From contig NZ_JBMHHY010000006.1 of assembly GCF_049739465.1 (NCBI RefSeq), positions 248,001-312,000 on the forward strand: a stretch of DNA of 64,000 nt. Reading direction: 5' to 3'. The notes below the pieces were generated by a model. It made no database searches, was not told the DNA's origin, and saw only the letters and a program-made list of their open reading frames with translations. Every line of letters starts with the position of its first letter. Position 1 is the first letter of the stretch. Below, one piece after another: positions 1 through 9,040 of the stretch. The translations under genes were made by a program, and so were the position numbers. The stretch comes from Embleya sp049739465 (GTDB taxonomy: Bacteria; Actinomycetota; Actinomycetes; Streptomycetales; Streptomycetaceae).

Positions 1-70
1 CGGCACCATGCACGTCCGCCGCCCGGCCACAGACGCCCGGACGGTCCGTCAGGTGAAGGTTGGCCCTGCA

Positions 71-1693
71 GTGACTCGTACTTCCCTGTTGTCCCTTCGA
101 TCCCCGCGCCGTACCCGTCCCCGGCGGCGAATGGCGGCGCTGATCGCCGCCGGCACCCTGGTCACCGCCCTCGCCGGTTGTGGCAGCGACGACAAGACCA
201 AGCCGTCGGCCGCGGGCACGCCCAAGCAGGGCGGCTCGCTCACGATGAGCCTGCCAGGCGACTCGACCAGCCTGGACCCGTTCGCCACCTCGTATGTCAA
301 CGTCGCCGACGGCAGCCGGATGTCGGCGCTCTACGACTCGCTGGTGTGGGCGGACCCCACCACCGGCAGCGTGCGCCCGCAGATCGCCGAGTCGCTGGCG
401 ATCAACGGCCCCAGGGCCGACACGTGGCAACTCAAGATCCGCCCCAACGTGAAGTTCAGCGACGGCACACTGCTGGACGCCGAGGCGGTGCGCTTCAACT
501 GGGAGCGGCACAAGGACCCCAAGGTCGGCTCCTTCCAGCGCGGCGCGGCGAGCAACATCGCCTCGCTCACCGTGAGCAGCCCGCTCACCCTGGACATCAA
601 ACTGGTCGCCGAGAACGCGAACTTCGACCACCTGGTCACCCGCACCCTCACCTTCATCGCCTCGCCCACCGCGCTGCGCGCCTCCCCCACCGGAATCGGC
701 GACAAGCCGGTCGGCGCGGGCCCGTACAAGCTGGTGTCGTGGGAGCGCGGGGCCAAGCAGACCTACACCCGCAACCCCGACTACTGGCAGCGCGAGAAGG
801 GCCTGCCGCACCTGGACAACCTGACCATCACGGTCGACACCGACGTCAACCACTCGATCACCGCGGTGGACCAGGGCAAGACCGACCTGACCGTGGCGGT
901 GGACCCGCTGGCCACGGCGCAGGCCGAGGACAAGAAGCTGGGCGTCCAGCGGATCAGCCTCAACGGCGGCCAGATGGTCGTGTTCAACATGAACGTGGCG
1001 CCGTTCAAGGACCTGCGCGCCCGGCGGGCGTTCGTCTTCGCGTTCAGCGGGGCGGAGCTCAACCAGAAGTTCTTCGGCGGCAAGGGCACCCCGGCCAAGG
1101 GCATCTTCGCCGCGTCCTCCCCCGTGGCGAACATCCAGCTCGCCGCCTCGGAGAACGACAAGGAGCGGGCCAAGCAGCTCTTCGACGACGTCACGGCCGG
1201 CGGCACCAAGCCGATCAAGTTCACCTACTGGGTTCCGCAGGCCCCCGCCTCGATCCGGGTCGCGGAGTACATGAAGCAGGTGCTCGGCACGTATGCCGGG
1301 GTCGAGATGGACGTCAAGATCGTCGACATCGCGACCTACGTCAAGACCGTCCGAGGCGGTGGCAGCACCGAGTGGCAGGCGGCCCTCGGCCAGCAGTGGA
1401 TCGACGACCCGGAGCCGGGCATCTACGATCTCCTGCACAGCAAGAGCATGACGAACAACAGCAGTTACGAGAACGCGCTCGTCGACACCGCGCTCGAGGA
1501 CGCCCGCCGGACGACCGACCCCGCCCAGCGCCGCGACGCGTACACGCGAGTACAGCTACAGGTGAACAAGGACATGCCGTTCTGGGTCTACCAGGAAGCG
1601 GTCGCCGCCGCGATCCACAGCCCCAGGATCACCGGCGTCCAGCTGATCAACGACGGCGTCGTCCTGTGGGACCGAATCGGTACCACCGGCTAG
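71..1693 (+). CDS. ABC transporter substrate-binding lipoprotein, family 5 (copy 1)
   Basis: A periplasmic-type solute receptor of the peptide/opine/nickel family (SBP_bac_5) that would be lipid-anchored outside the cell membrane and hand an oligopeptide-like ligand to an ABC permease. The GTG at 71 is preferred over the in-frame ATG at 8 because an AGGTGAAGG stretch lies just upstream and the protein then begins directly with a twin-arginine-rich basic n-region, a hydrophobic core and the lipobox LAGC. About 540 residues. Family hallmarks include GGSLTMSLPGDSTSLDPF after the lipobox, VGAGPYKLVSWERG and the N-P-D-Y-W motif. It is the first of four tandem paralogues; no permease or ATPase gene follows. 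The ligand cannot be deduced. A perfect 12-bp hairpin follows the stop. Confidence 0.88.
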   Translation: MTRTSLLSLRSPRRTRPRRRMAALIAAGTLVTALAGCGSDDKTKPSAAGTPKQGGSLTMSLPGDSTSLDPFATSYVNVADGSRMSALYDSLVWADPTTGSVRPQIAESLAINGPRADTWQLKIRPNVKFSDGTLLDAEAVRFNWERHKDPKVGSFQRGAASNIASLTVSSPLTLDIKLVAENANFDHLVTRTLTFIASPTALRASPTGIGDKPVGAGPYKLVSWERGAKQTYTRNPDYWQREKGLPHLDNLTITVDTDVNHSITAVDQGKTDLTVAVDPLATAQAEDKKLGVQRISLNGGQMVVFNMNVAPFKDLRARRAFVFAFSGAELNQKFFGGKGTPAKGIFAASSPVANIQLAASENDKERAKQLFDDVTAGGTKPIKFTYWVPQAPASIRVAEYMKQVLGTYAGVEMDVKIVDIATYVKTVRGGGSTEWQAALGQQWIDDPEPGIYDLLHSKSMTNNSSYENALVDTALEDARRTTDPAQRRDAYTRVQLQVNKDMPFWVYQEAVAAAIHSPRITGVQLINDGVVLWDRIGTTG

Positions 1694-1704
1694 TCGATCG
1701 ACCT

Positions 1705-1739
1705 CGTCCCGCCCGGAAACCGTGATCCCGGGCGGGACG
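1705..1739 (+). terminator. Intrinsic-type hairpin after binding protein 1
   Basis: Perfect 12-bp inverted repeat (CGTCCCGCCCGG at 1705-1716 and its complement at 1728-1739) with an 11-nt loop, 12 bp after the stop codon. There is no T tract, as is usual in streptomycetes. It suggests that each binding-protein gene is its own transcription unit. Confidence 0.7.
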
Positions 1740-1917
1740 CCCCGGCGCCCGCCCGACCCCTCCCGCGACCCCGACGCGCGGGACGGGTCGGGCTCCCTCG
1801 CGTGATCCGCGTACGCCGCTCGCAGCACAGCGCTACCGCACTTTTGGAACGACTGCACGACTGCACCGACGCACGAGGCACGTTCGAACCCCACAGTGAT
1901 AGGTAGGTAGGCCGGCA

Positions 1918-3528
1918 GTGGCACCCCACCCGACGACACCCTCACCACCGAGACGTCCCCGCGTTCGCCGCCGGCTCTCGCTCGCCCTCGCGCTCGCGGC
2001 GGCCGGCGTGCTGGCCACGGCCGGCTGCGGGGCGGACTCGTCCGACGCCAAGGGCTCCTCCGGCGAGCCCGCGCGCGGCGGTTCGGTGACCATCCTGATG
2101 CCCGGGGAGGAGCGCGGCCTGGATCCGTTCACCGCGTCCTACTCCAGCGTCGGCGACTCCAACCGGCTGGCCGCGATCTACGACGTGCTCGTGTGGACCG
2201 ATCCGAACACCGGCGGGGTGCGGCCCAAGTTGGCCGAATCGCTGGTGTCCGATCAGAGCGCCCGGATCTGGACGCTGACCCTGCGGGCGAACCTGCGCTT
2301 CAGCGACGGCAGTTCGCTCGACGCGGGCACGGTCAAGGCCAACTGGGAGGCGCACCGCGACCCCTCGGTACGCTCCCTGGTCGGCGGCCCGCTGCGGGGC
2401 GTGCAGCTGACCGAGGTCTCCGCGCTGCAACTGCGCATCGAACTCCCCTCCTCCAACGCCAACTTCGACCACACCATCGCGCGAAACCTGTCCTTCGTCG
2501 CGCCCCGGCGGTTGGCCGCCACGCCGGAGGGCCGGTTCGAGCTCAAGCACGCCCCGGTGGGCGCGGGCCCGTTCAAGGTCAAGAGCTGGGAGCCGGGCAA
2601 GGAGCTGCGCCTGGAGCGCAACCCCCAATACTGGCAACACAATCGGCCCTACCTCGACGAGGTGGTCTTCCGGGTCGACAAGGACGTGGAGAACGCCGAC
2701 AAGACGATCCGGGCCAAGCACGCCGACCTGACCCTGACCACGGATCCGCAGACCCTGGCCCAGGCGCGCGCGGACGGGCTGGCCGCCGAGGACTCCCGGC
2801 TCAACGGCGGCACGATGGTCGCGTTCAATGTGCGCAAGGGGCCGTTCGCGGACCCGAACGCCCGCCGCGCGGTGACCCTGGCGTTGAGCAGTACGGAGAT
2901 CAATCGGCGCTTCTACGCCGGTCGCGGCGACCCCGCCCGGGGCATCTTCGATGCCGGCTCCCCGCTCGCCAACGTCAACCTGGCCGCGCCGGAGAACCGG
3001 CCGGACGCGGCCCGCGCGCTGTTCGCCCAGGTCACCGCCAACGGCAGCAAGCCGTTCGTGTTCCGCTATCTGGTACCGGACAGCGCCAAGATGCGGGCCA
3101 CCGCCGAGTACATCCGGCAGACCCTGGAGGGCTATCCGGGCGTCACGGTGATCGTCGAGGTCACCGACATGGCCTCGCTGGTGACCCGGCTCGCGGGCAA
3201 CGACTTCGACGCCACGGTGTGTCAGCTGTGGGCCGACGACGTGGAGCCGACGATCTATCAGTTCCTGTACGGCAAGGCCGGGTTGAGCAATATCACCGGC
3301 TACGCCAACGACGTCGTGGACGCCGCCCTGGAGGACGGCCGGCGCTCCACCGACCCCGCCGCGCGGCGCGACGCCTACACCCGGCTGCAGAACCAGGTCA
3401 ATCGCGATCTGCCGTTCTGGGTCTACTCGCAGGCGGTGATCGGCGCGGTGCACCGGTCCGATCTGGTCGGGATCCAGCTCTACAACGACGGCCTGATCCA
3501 CTTCGACGCCATCGGGCGGCGCCGATGA
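1918..3528 (+). CDS. ABC transporter substrate-binding lipoprotein, family 5 (copy 2)
   Basis: Second family 5 solute receptor, 536 residues. The GTG start at 1918 is supported by AGGTAGG at about 1901. A basic n-region (RRPRVRRRLS) leads into a hydrophobic stretch and a cysteine in VLATAGCGAD, a lipobox-like site. Core motifs match copy 1 closely (GLDPFTASYSSVGDSNRL, PVGAGPFKVKSWEPG, NPQYW, LNGGTMVAFNV), so copies 1 and 2 look like the closest pair by tandem duplication. The protein presumably binds a peptide-like or opine-like ligand at the outer face of the membrane. It is followed by a very strong hairpin and lacks partner transporter genes. Confidence 0.88.
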   Translation: MAPHPTTPSPPRRPRVRRRLSLALALAAAGVLATAGCGADSSDAKGSSGEPARGGSVTILMPGEERGLDPFTASYSSVGDSNRLAAIYDVLVWTDPNTGGVRPKLAESLVSDQSARIWTLTLRANLRFSDGSSLDAGTVKANWEAHRDPSVRSLVGGPLRGVQLTEVSALQLRIELPSSNANFDHTIARNLSFVAPRRLAATPEGRFELKHAPVGAGPFKVKSWEPGKELRLERNPQYWQHNRPYLDEVVFRVDKDVENADKTIRAKHADLTLTTDPQTLAQARADGLAAEDSRLNGGTMVAFNVRKGPFADPNARRAVTLALSSTEINRRFYAGRGDPARGIFDAGSPLANVNLAAPENRPDAARALFAQVTANGSKPFVFRYLVPDSAKMRATAEYIRQTLEGYPGVTVIVEVTDMASLVTRLAGNDFDATVCQLWADDVEPTIYQFLYGKAGLSNITGYANDVVDAALEDGRRSTDPAARRDAYTRLQNQVNRDLPFWVYSQAVIGAVHRSDLVGIQLYNDGLIHFDAIGRRR

Positions 3529-3550
3529 GCGGCTGACCCCACAGACTCGG

Positions 3551-3601
3551 CCGGTCGGCCGCCGCGGCGCCGCGTTCCCGGGCGCCGCGGCGGCCGACCG
3601 G
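3551..3601 (+). terminator. Very long hairpin after binding protein 2
   Basis: Perfect inverted repeat of 21 bp per arm (3551-3571 and 3581-3601) with a 9-nt loop, all G/C rich. It lies 22 bp after the stop of copy 2 and upstream of copy 3. Read as a terminator that isolates the two genes. Confidence 0.75.
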
Positions 3602-3672
3602 TCGTGCACCACCGCACCACCACACCCGGTCCGAACGGGGGCCGGTGTGCCTTGTGACAACGGAGGAGTCAC

Positions 3673-5259
3673 ATGAGCAAGCACCACGGCGACAACGCGA
3701 GAAAGCGCGCGGCGGCCCTCGCCGGCGCGTCCGTCCTGGCCCTGACCCTCGCCGCGTGCGGCGGCGGCGACGGTGCCGCCGGCGGCAAGGCCGACCCGAG
3801 CGCGTCGGCGGGCGGGAAGAAGGGTGGCAATCTGACCCTGCTGACCGTGTCCGACGCGCGCAGCATGACACCGTTCAACGCGTCCTACGCGGCGGTCACC
3901 GACCTCAACCGCATGCTCGCGGTCTACGACGCGCTGTTCTACGTGGACAACACGCAGAACACGGTGGTCCCGCAGATCGGGAAGAGCCTGAAGAGCGACG
4001 ACGGCGGCAAGACCTGGACGCTCGAGGTCAAGCCGAACGTCAAGTTCAGCGACGGCACCCCGTTGGACGCGGCGGCGGTCAAGTTCAACTGGGAGATGCA
4101 CGCCAAGCCGGAGGTGCTCAGCCAGCACCGCCCGGCCGCGTCCGGCCTGGGTCTGGAGGTGGTCGACCCGCTGACCCTCAGGATCACCCTGCCGATGCTC
4201 AACGCCAACTTCGACCGCACGGTGGCCACCGAACTGTCCTACATCGAGTCGCCCAAGCAGTACGGGATCGACCCGAAGGGGGAAAGGCCGGTCGGCGCCG
4301 GGCCGTTCGTGCTCAAGACGTGGACCCGGGACAGCCAGATGGTGTTCGAGAAGAACCCGAACTACTGGCAGGGCGCGGACAAGCCGTATCTGGACACGCT
4401 GACCATCAAGGTGGTCAACGACGTCAAGCAGCAGGTCGACACGATCAAGGCCGGCGGCGCCGACATCACCTTCACGATCGACGCGCAAAAGACCAAGGCC
4501 GCCCAGGAAGCGGGCCTGGGCGTCACGCCGTTCACCCTCGACGGCGGCCAGATGATCGTGTTCAACACCGCGACGGCGCCGTTCGACGACCCGCGCGCCC
4601 GACGCGCGGTGGCGCTGGCGCTCGACCCGGCCGACCTGAACCAGAAGATGTTCGCGGGCACGGCGACCCCGGCCAAGAGCATCTTCCACAGCGGCAAGAA
4701 CTTCACCGACCCCACCGCCGTGCAACCGAGCCCGAACAAGGCCGAGGCGCAGCAGCTCTTCGATCAGCTCGCGGCCGAGGGCAAGCCGGTGAAGTTCGGC
4801 TATCTGGTCCCGGAGAACCCGACCTCCAACGCGACCTCCGAATACACCATGACCGCGCTCAACGCGTTCAAGAACGTCGAGGTCAAACTGGACAAGGCCG
4901 AGGTGTCGAGCTACTACCTGCGGCTGACGGTACAGAAGAACTTCTCCGCGGCGCTCTACCAGATCTGGTCCAGCGACCCGGAGCCGGTCCTGTTCAACAG
5001 CCTGTTCTCGCAGACCCCGTTGAACTTCACCGGCTACCGGAGCCAGGAGGCGGACGCGGCGCTGCTCAAGGGCCGCTCCACCACCGACGAGAGCGCGCGC
5101 AAGGCGGCCTACGCCGACCTGCAGAAGGTGCTGGTCAAGGATCTGCCGATGCTCGCCTACCAGGAGGCGGTCACCAACATCATCTCCGGCTCGCGGGCCG
5201 CGGGTGTCGTCGGTGTCCAGGACGGCGGCATGCTGATGGACCGGGTCGGGCTGAAGTAA
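3673..5259 (+). CDS. ABC transporter substrate-binding lipoprotein, family 5 (copy 3)
   Basis: Third family 5 receptor, 528 residues. ATG at 3673 follows AACGGAGGAGTCAC, an excellent ribosome site. The signal peptide (RKRAAALAGASVLALTLAACGGGDG) ends in lipobox LAAC, then a Gly/Ala/Ser-rich linker. The N-terminal lobe begins GGNLTLLTVSDARSMTPF; later VGAGPFVLKTW and NPNYW. Its wording at equivalent positions (YDALFYVD, FDDPRARRAVALALDP, NFTGYRSQEADAAL) is closer to copy 4 than to copies 1 and 2. Ligand unknown. Confidence 0.88.
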   Translation: MSKHHGDNARKRAAALAGASVLALTLAACGGGDGAAGGKADPSASAGGKKGGNLTLLTVSDARSMTPFNASYAAVTDLNRMLAVYDALFYVDNTQNTVVPQIGKSLKSDDGGKTWTLEVKPNVKFSDGTPLDAAAVKFNWEMHAKPEVLSQHRPAASGLGLEVVDPLTLRITLPMLNANFDRTVATELSYIESPKQYGIDPKGERPVGAGPFVLKTWTRDSQMVFEKNPNYWQGADKPYLDTLTIKVVNDVKQQVDTIKAGGADITFTIDAQKTKAAQEAGLGVTPFTLDGGQMIVFNTATAPFDDPRARRAVALALDPADLNQKMFAGTATPAKSIFHSGKNFTDPTAVQPSPNKAEAQQLFDQLAAEGKPVKFGYLVPENPTSNATSEYTMTALNAFKNVEVKLDKAEVSSYYLRLTVQKNFSAALYQIWSSDPEPVLFNSLFSQTPLNFTGYRSQEADAALLKGRSTTDESARKAAYADLQKVLVKDLPMLAYQEAVTNIISGSRAAGVVGVQDGGMLMDRVGLK

Positions 5260-5322
5260 CCGGTCCCGCTTCCGCTTCCGGGCCCGCCTCGTCGATCGAT
5301 CCGACGCCCTGTCACCATCGTT

Positions 5323-5364
5323 GCCCGGGAGGCCCGTTCGCACTCGCGGACGGGTTTCCCGGGC
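5323..5364 (+). terminator. Hairpin after binding protein 3
   Basis: GCCCGGGAGGCCCGT at 5323-5337 can pair with ACGGGTTTCCCGGGC at 5350-5364 (15 pairs including two G-U), loop of 12. It is 63 bp downstream of the stop of copy 3. The rest of the 317-bp gap up to copy 4 has no coding signal and presumably holds the promoter of copy 4. Confidence 0.65.
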
Positions 5365-5576
5365 GGCTCGCGAAGGCCGGGGAGCGCAGGCGACCCGACA
5401 CGATTCAACGACGCCCGGTAACGATGTGAACGAGCGGCTCGCATCGCGTGCAAGTTCCACCGAGTGGATCTACGGTGTCCCGCACGCAGTACCGATTCGG
5501 CAGTTCGGCAGTCCCCGCTCCACACGCACGGCTCCCGGCACCACTTGTGTTGTTCCCGGCGGAGGTGGCAAGAACG

Positions 5577-7166
5577 TTGTCTGCACGACGCACGACCGCA
5601 CGTCGCACGGCCCTGGTCTCGATGATGCTGACTCTTGGCATCACGGCCACCGCGTGTGGCGGTTCGGACGATTCCGGCTCCACGGGCGGCAAACAACCCG
5701 CCGCCCAGGGCCAGGCCAAGTCCGGCGGCAGCCTGACCATGTTGGCCGTCCAGGACTCGGCCTCGCTCGACCCGTTCAAGTCCGCGTTCGTCGCGGTCGC
5801 GGACGAGCCGCGCCTCGCGGCGCTGTACGACCCGCTGTTCTACCTCGACGCGAGCGACAACTCGGTCAAGGCGCACCTCGGGGAGAGCCTGACCACCGCC
5901 GACAACGGCAAGACGTGGACGCTCAAGCTGCGTCCCGGGGTCAAGTTCTCCGACGGCACGCCGCTCAACGCCGACGCGGTCAAGATCAACTGGGACATGC
6001 ACGCCAAGGCGGAGACCCAGTCCCAGCACCGCCAGGCCGCCGCGGCGCTGACCACCAAGGTGGTCGACGAGAACACCCTGGAGATCACCCCGTTGGGCAT
6101 GCCGAACGCCAACCTGGACCGCTCGATCGCGATCGACCTGACCTACGTCGCCTCGCCCGCGTCGCTGGCCAAGGGCCCCGACGAGTACCGCAACAAGCCG
6201 GTCGGCGCGGGCCCGTTCAAGCTGGAGAGCTGGACGCGCGGCAGCCAGCAGGTGTTCGTCAAGAACGAGAACTACTGGCAGAAGGACAAGGGTCTGCCCA
6301 AGCTGGACAAGCTGACCATCAAGAACGTGCCGGACGTCAAGCAGCAGTACAACACCGTCAACAGCGGTGGCGCCGACGTGTTCATCAGCTCCGACAACGC
6401 CACCATCGCGCAGGCGCAGAAGGAGATCGGCATCGTCCAGCGCACGGTCGACGGCGGCCAGATGATCCAATTCAACATGACCAAGCCGCCGTTCGACGAC
6501 CCCCGAGCGCGGCAGGCGATCACGCTGGCCCTGGACCCGGCCGGGATCCCGAAGACGCTGTCCAACGGCTACGTCCCCGCCAAGGGCTACTTCGCCCAGA
6601 AGTCGCCGTTCTTCGACCCGGCGAACGTCCAGGCGGCCCCCGACAAGGCCAAGGCCAAGCAGCTCTTCGACGAGCTCGAACGCGACGGCAAGAAGGTCGA
6701 GTTCACCTACCTGCTGCCGCAGAACCCGTCCTCGCTCAAGGTCGCCGAGTGGATGCAGACCCAACTCGCCGACTACAAGAACGTCTCGATGAAGCTGGAG
6801 ACGCTGGAGATCGGCGCCTACATCGAGAAGTACGCACTGCGCCGGGACTTCCAGGCGATGCTCTTCCAACAGTGGATCGTCGACCCCGAACCGCAGAGCT
6901 TCAACAACTGGTTCTCCAAGAGCCCGACCAACTTCATCGGCTGGAACAACCCGGCGGTGGACGCGGCGCTGATCACCGGCCGTACCTCGACCGACCCGGC
7001 CGTGCGCAAGAAGGCCTACTCCGACCTGCAGAAGGCGATGGTCACCGACCTGCCGGTGTGGACCTACGCGGAGTCCTCGATCGGCGTGCTCTACAACAAG
7101 AAGGTCACCGGCGTGGTGCAGTACAACACCGGCGTCTTCTTCATGGACCGCATCGGCTTGAAGTAG
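5577..7166 (+). CDS. ABC transporter substrate-binding lipoprotein, family 5 (copy 4)
   Basis: Fourth family 5 receptor. I choose the TTG at 5577: GGCGGAGGTGG lies at the right distance upstream, and the protein then starts with a typical twin-arginine-like n-region (LSARRTTARRTALVSMM), hydrophobic core and cysteine in GITATACGGSDD. This gives 529 residues, the same size as the neighbours; the longer in-frame reading from 5448 would put about 40 unneeded residues before the signal. Motifs: GGSLTMLAVQDSASLDPF, PVGAGPFKLESWTRG, NENYW. It closes the array and ends at a convergent terminator shared with nsdA. Confidence 0.86.
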   Translation: MSARRTTARRTALVSMMLTLGITATACGGSDDSGSTGGKQPAAQGQAKSGGSLTMLAVQDSASLDPFKSAFVAVADEPRLAALYDPLFYLDASDNSVKAHLGESLTTADNGKTWTLKLRPGVKFSDGTPLNADAVKINWDMHAKAETQSQHRQAAAALTTKVVDENTLEITPLGMPNANLDRSIAIDLTYVASPASLAKGPDEYRNKPVGAGPFKLESWTRGSQQVFVKNENYWQKDKGLPKLDKLTIKNVPDVKQQYNTVNSGGADVFISSDNATIAQAQKEIGIVQRTVDGGQMIQFNMTKPPFDDPRARQAITLALDPAGIPKTLSNGYVPAKGYFAQKSPFFDPANVQAAPDKAKAKQLFDELERDGKKVEFTYLLPQNPSSLKVAEWMQTQLADYKNVSMKLETLEIGAYIEKYALRRDFQAMLFQQWIVDPEPQSFNNWFSKSPTNFIGWNNPAVDAALITGRTSTDPAVRKKAYSDLQKAMVTDLPVWTYAESSIGVLYNKKVTGVVQYNTGVFFMDRIGLK

Positions 7167-7210
7167 CCCCGTAGCGCCACACCGTGAAGTAGCCCCGACC
7201 GCCCGCCGTT

Positions 7211-7243
7211 CGGCCCCCTCCCGCCCCGCGCGGGAGGGGGCCG
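7211..7243. terminator. Bidirectional terminator between binding protein 4 and nsdA
   Basis: Perfect 13-bp inverted repeat CGGCCCCCTCCCG / CGGGAGGGGGCCG with a 7-nt loop between two convergent genes, so it can serve both strands. Confidence 0.75.
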
Positions 7244-7250
7244 ACGCGCG

Positions 7251-8756
7251 TCACGCGGTCGGGAACGGCGCTTCCGGCAACTCGCGCGCCACCCGGGCGG
7301 CCAACGCCCGTACACCCTGGTCCGCCGGGAAGGCGCCGGTCAGCCCCGCCACGGTGCGCCGCAGTCGCACGATCAGCCGCTCCGAGCGCACCCGGAAGGC
7401 GATCTCCAGGGCCGCCGCCGCCTGGTCCGCGGCCCCCCGCGGATCGCGCTCGATCAGGTACACCGTGGCCAGCCCCACCCGCGCGAGCGCGAGGCTGCGG
7501 ACGTACTCCCGGGTGCCCAGCAACAGCCGTACCGCCGCGCTCAGCCGCTCCTTGGCCGGCGCCGTGAACTCCGGTCGGGTATACGCCAGATCGCGATAGG
7601 CGTGGCCGCTTTCCGCGAGCAGTTCGGCCCGGTCGAAGTAGCGGATCCAGTCCGGCTCGGTCTCCGGCCGGGTGTCCGCGAGCGCCTGCTCGGCCAGGTC
7701 GAGCGCCCGCCGACATCGATCCGCGTTGCCGAGCGCCGCGTACGCCCGCCCCTCCAGCGCGTAGAGCATCGCCTGCAGCGCCGGCCCGCCCGCGTCCCGA
7801 CTGCCGTACTGGGCCAGGTGGATCAGCTCCAGGGCGTCCTCGGACATCTCGTAGTGGATCATCTGCCGGGCCATCACGCCCAGCACATTGGCCCCGAGCG
7901 GCGCATCGTCGCACTCCTTCGCGGCGTGCAGCGCGAGCACCATGTACTTCTGCGCGCCCGGTTGCAGACCGGTGTCGTAGGACATCCACCCGGCGAGCAG
8001 CGCGAGTTCCGCGGTCAGCCCGAGCAGTCGGGCCCGCCCGGCGGCGGGTTGCTCGTCGCGCAACAGGTCGGTGAGCCCGTTGAGTTGGCCGATCACCGCC
8101 TTGCGCCGCAGTCCTCCACCACCCTGCATGTCCCAACGCCGGAACAGCCGTACCGAGTCGCGCAGTTGCTCGATCGCGCCGGCCGGCAGCCGAAGTCCCC
8201 GCGCGATCCCGGCACCCGGCCCCGGTCCGAGCGGCATCGGCAGCGGCGCGGGCGCCCCGGGCGCGGGCGCCGACCAGCGCTGCAGCGGCTCGACCAGATC
8301 GCGGCCCGCGGCCAGGCGCAGCGCCGGACCGACGAACTCCTGCCGACCGAGCAGCAGATCGCCCCGGGTGTACTCGCCGAGGATCTCCACGACCGTCTCG
8401 AACGTCCAGGGCAGGTCCACGCCGAAGTCGCCGTGCGGCTCGTCCGGCTCGCGCAGGCCCAGTTCGTCGATGCTGACCACCCGACCGAAGCGCCGGGTGA
8501 ACAGCTCGGCCAGGATCTGCGGTATCGGCTCGCGCGGCTGCTCGCCGTCCAGCCAGCGGCGCACCCGCGAGGTGTCGGTGCTGACATGCGGGGCGGACAT
8601 CGCCCGCGCGTGCCGGTTCACCTGACGCGCCAGTTCGCCCTTGGACCACCCGCTGCGCGCGAACCAGGCCGAGAGCCGATCGTTGGGCTGCCGCCCCCCG
8701 TCCGGCTCGTGCTCGTCGTCCGCGGACCCGCCGTCCCGCGCTCGCGTCGTCGCCAC
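7251..8756 (-). CDS. nsdA: NsdA-like regulator with TPR-type helical repeats
   Basis: A 501-residue protein of the streptomycete NsdA type, described as a negative regulator of differentiation and antibiotic production. The N-terminal third has a helix-turn-helix-like segment (SGWSKGELARQVNRHARAM, then TSRVRRWLDGEQPREPIPQI), as in regulators that choose VRRWLxG. The remainder is alpha-helical with TPR character (AALGNADRCRRALDLAEQAL, ARVGLATVYLIERDPRGAA). GTG start at 8756. The identification rests on sequence character and on the neighbourhood: next to a Prim-Pol gene and ftsY, as in S. coelicolor. Genes of the amtB-glnB-glnD block expected on its other side are absent here and replaced by the binding-protein array. 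Could be another TPR regulator of the same size, but context favours nsdA. Confidence 0.78.
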   Translation of the reverse strand: MATTRARDGGSADDEHEPDGGRQPNDRLSAWFARSGWSKGELARQVNRHARAMSAPHVSTDTSRVRRWLDGEQPREPIPQILAELFTRRFGRVVSIDELGLREPDEPHGDFGVDLPWTFETVVEILGEYTRGDLLLGRQEFVGPALRLAAGRDLVEPLQRWSAPAPGAPAPLPMPLGPGPGAGIARGLRLPAGAIEQLRDSVRLFRRWDMQGGGGLRRKAVIGQLNGLTDLLRDEQPAAGRARLLGLTAELALLAGWMSYDTGLQPGAQKYMVLALHAAKECDDAPLGANVLGVMARQMIHYEMSEDALELIHLAQYGSRDAGGPALQAMLYALEGRAYAALGNADRCRRALDLAEQALADTRPETEPDWIRYFDRAELLAESGHAYRDLAYTRPEFTAPAKERLSAAVRLLLGTREYVRSLALARVGLATVYLIERDPRGAADQAAAALEIAFRVRSERLIVRLRRTVAGLTGAFPADQGVRALAARVARELPEAPFPTA

Positions 8757-9040
8757 CGCATCGCCCCCATGCCCTCAGCGGTCCGGCCGGTCAGGCGCCG
8801 GGCCCCGAAGGAACCGTACGCGCAGGCCCGTTGGCCGAACGTATTCCGACTCGTGTGCGGACACCGGTCGATGCCGCAAACGCCAGGCTTCGCCACCCCA
8901 CGCGCCCGGGACGCGCTACGGGGGAGGTCACGTTTGACTGCATACCGAATACCGGACGGATATCGCAGCCGCCGAGACTACCTATTGCGGTCATAGCGTA
9001 ACCAAAAGTAATGAGTGCCGTTGGGGAGGACATGGACATC

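Noticed and set aside
8..70. ATG at 8 as the start of the first binding protein
   Set aside because: It would place 21 basic residues before a normal lipoprotein signal; the GTG at 71 has a ribosome site and gives the length of the paralogues.
1942..5460. 1172-residue open frame on the minus strand across binding proteins 1-3
   Set aside because: Antisense shadow of high-GC coding sequence; no ribosome site, composition of Arg/Val/Gly/Leu typical of such shadows, and the plus strand holds recognised proteins.
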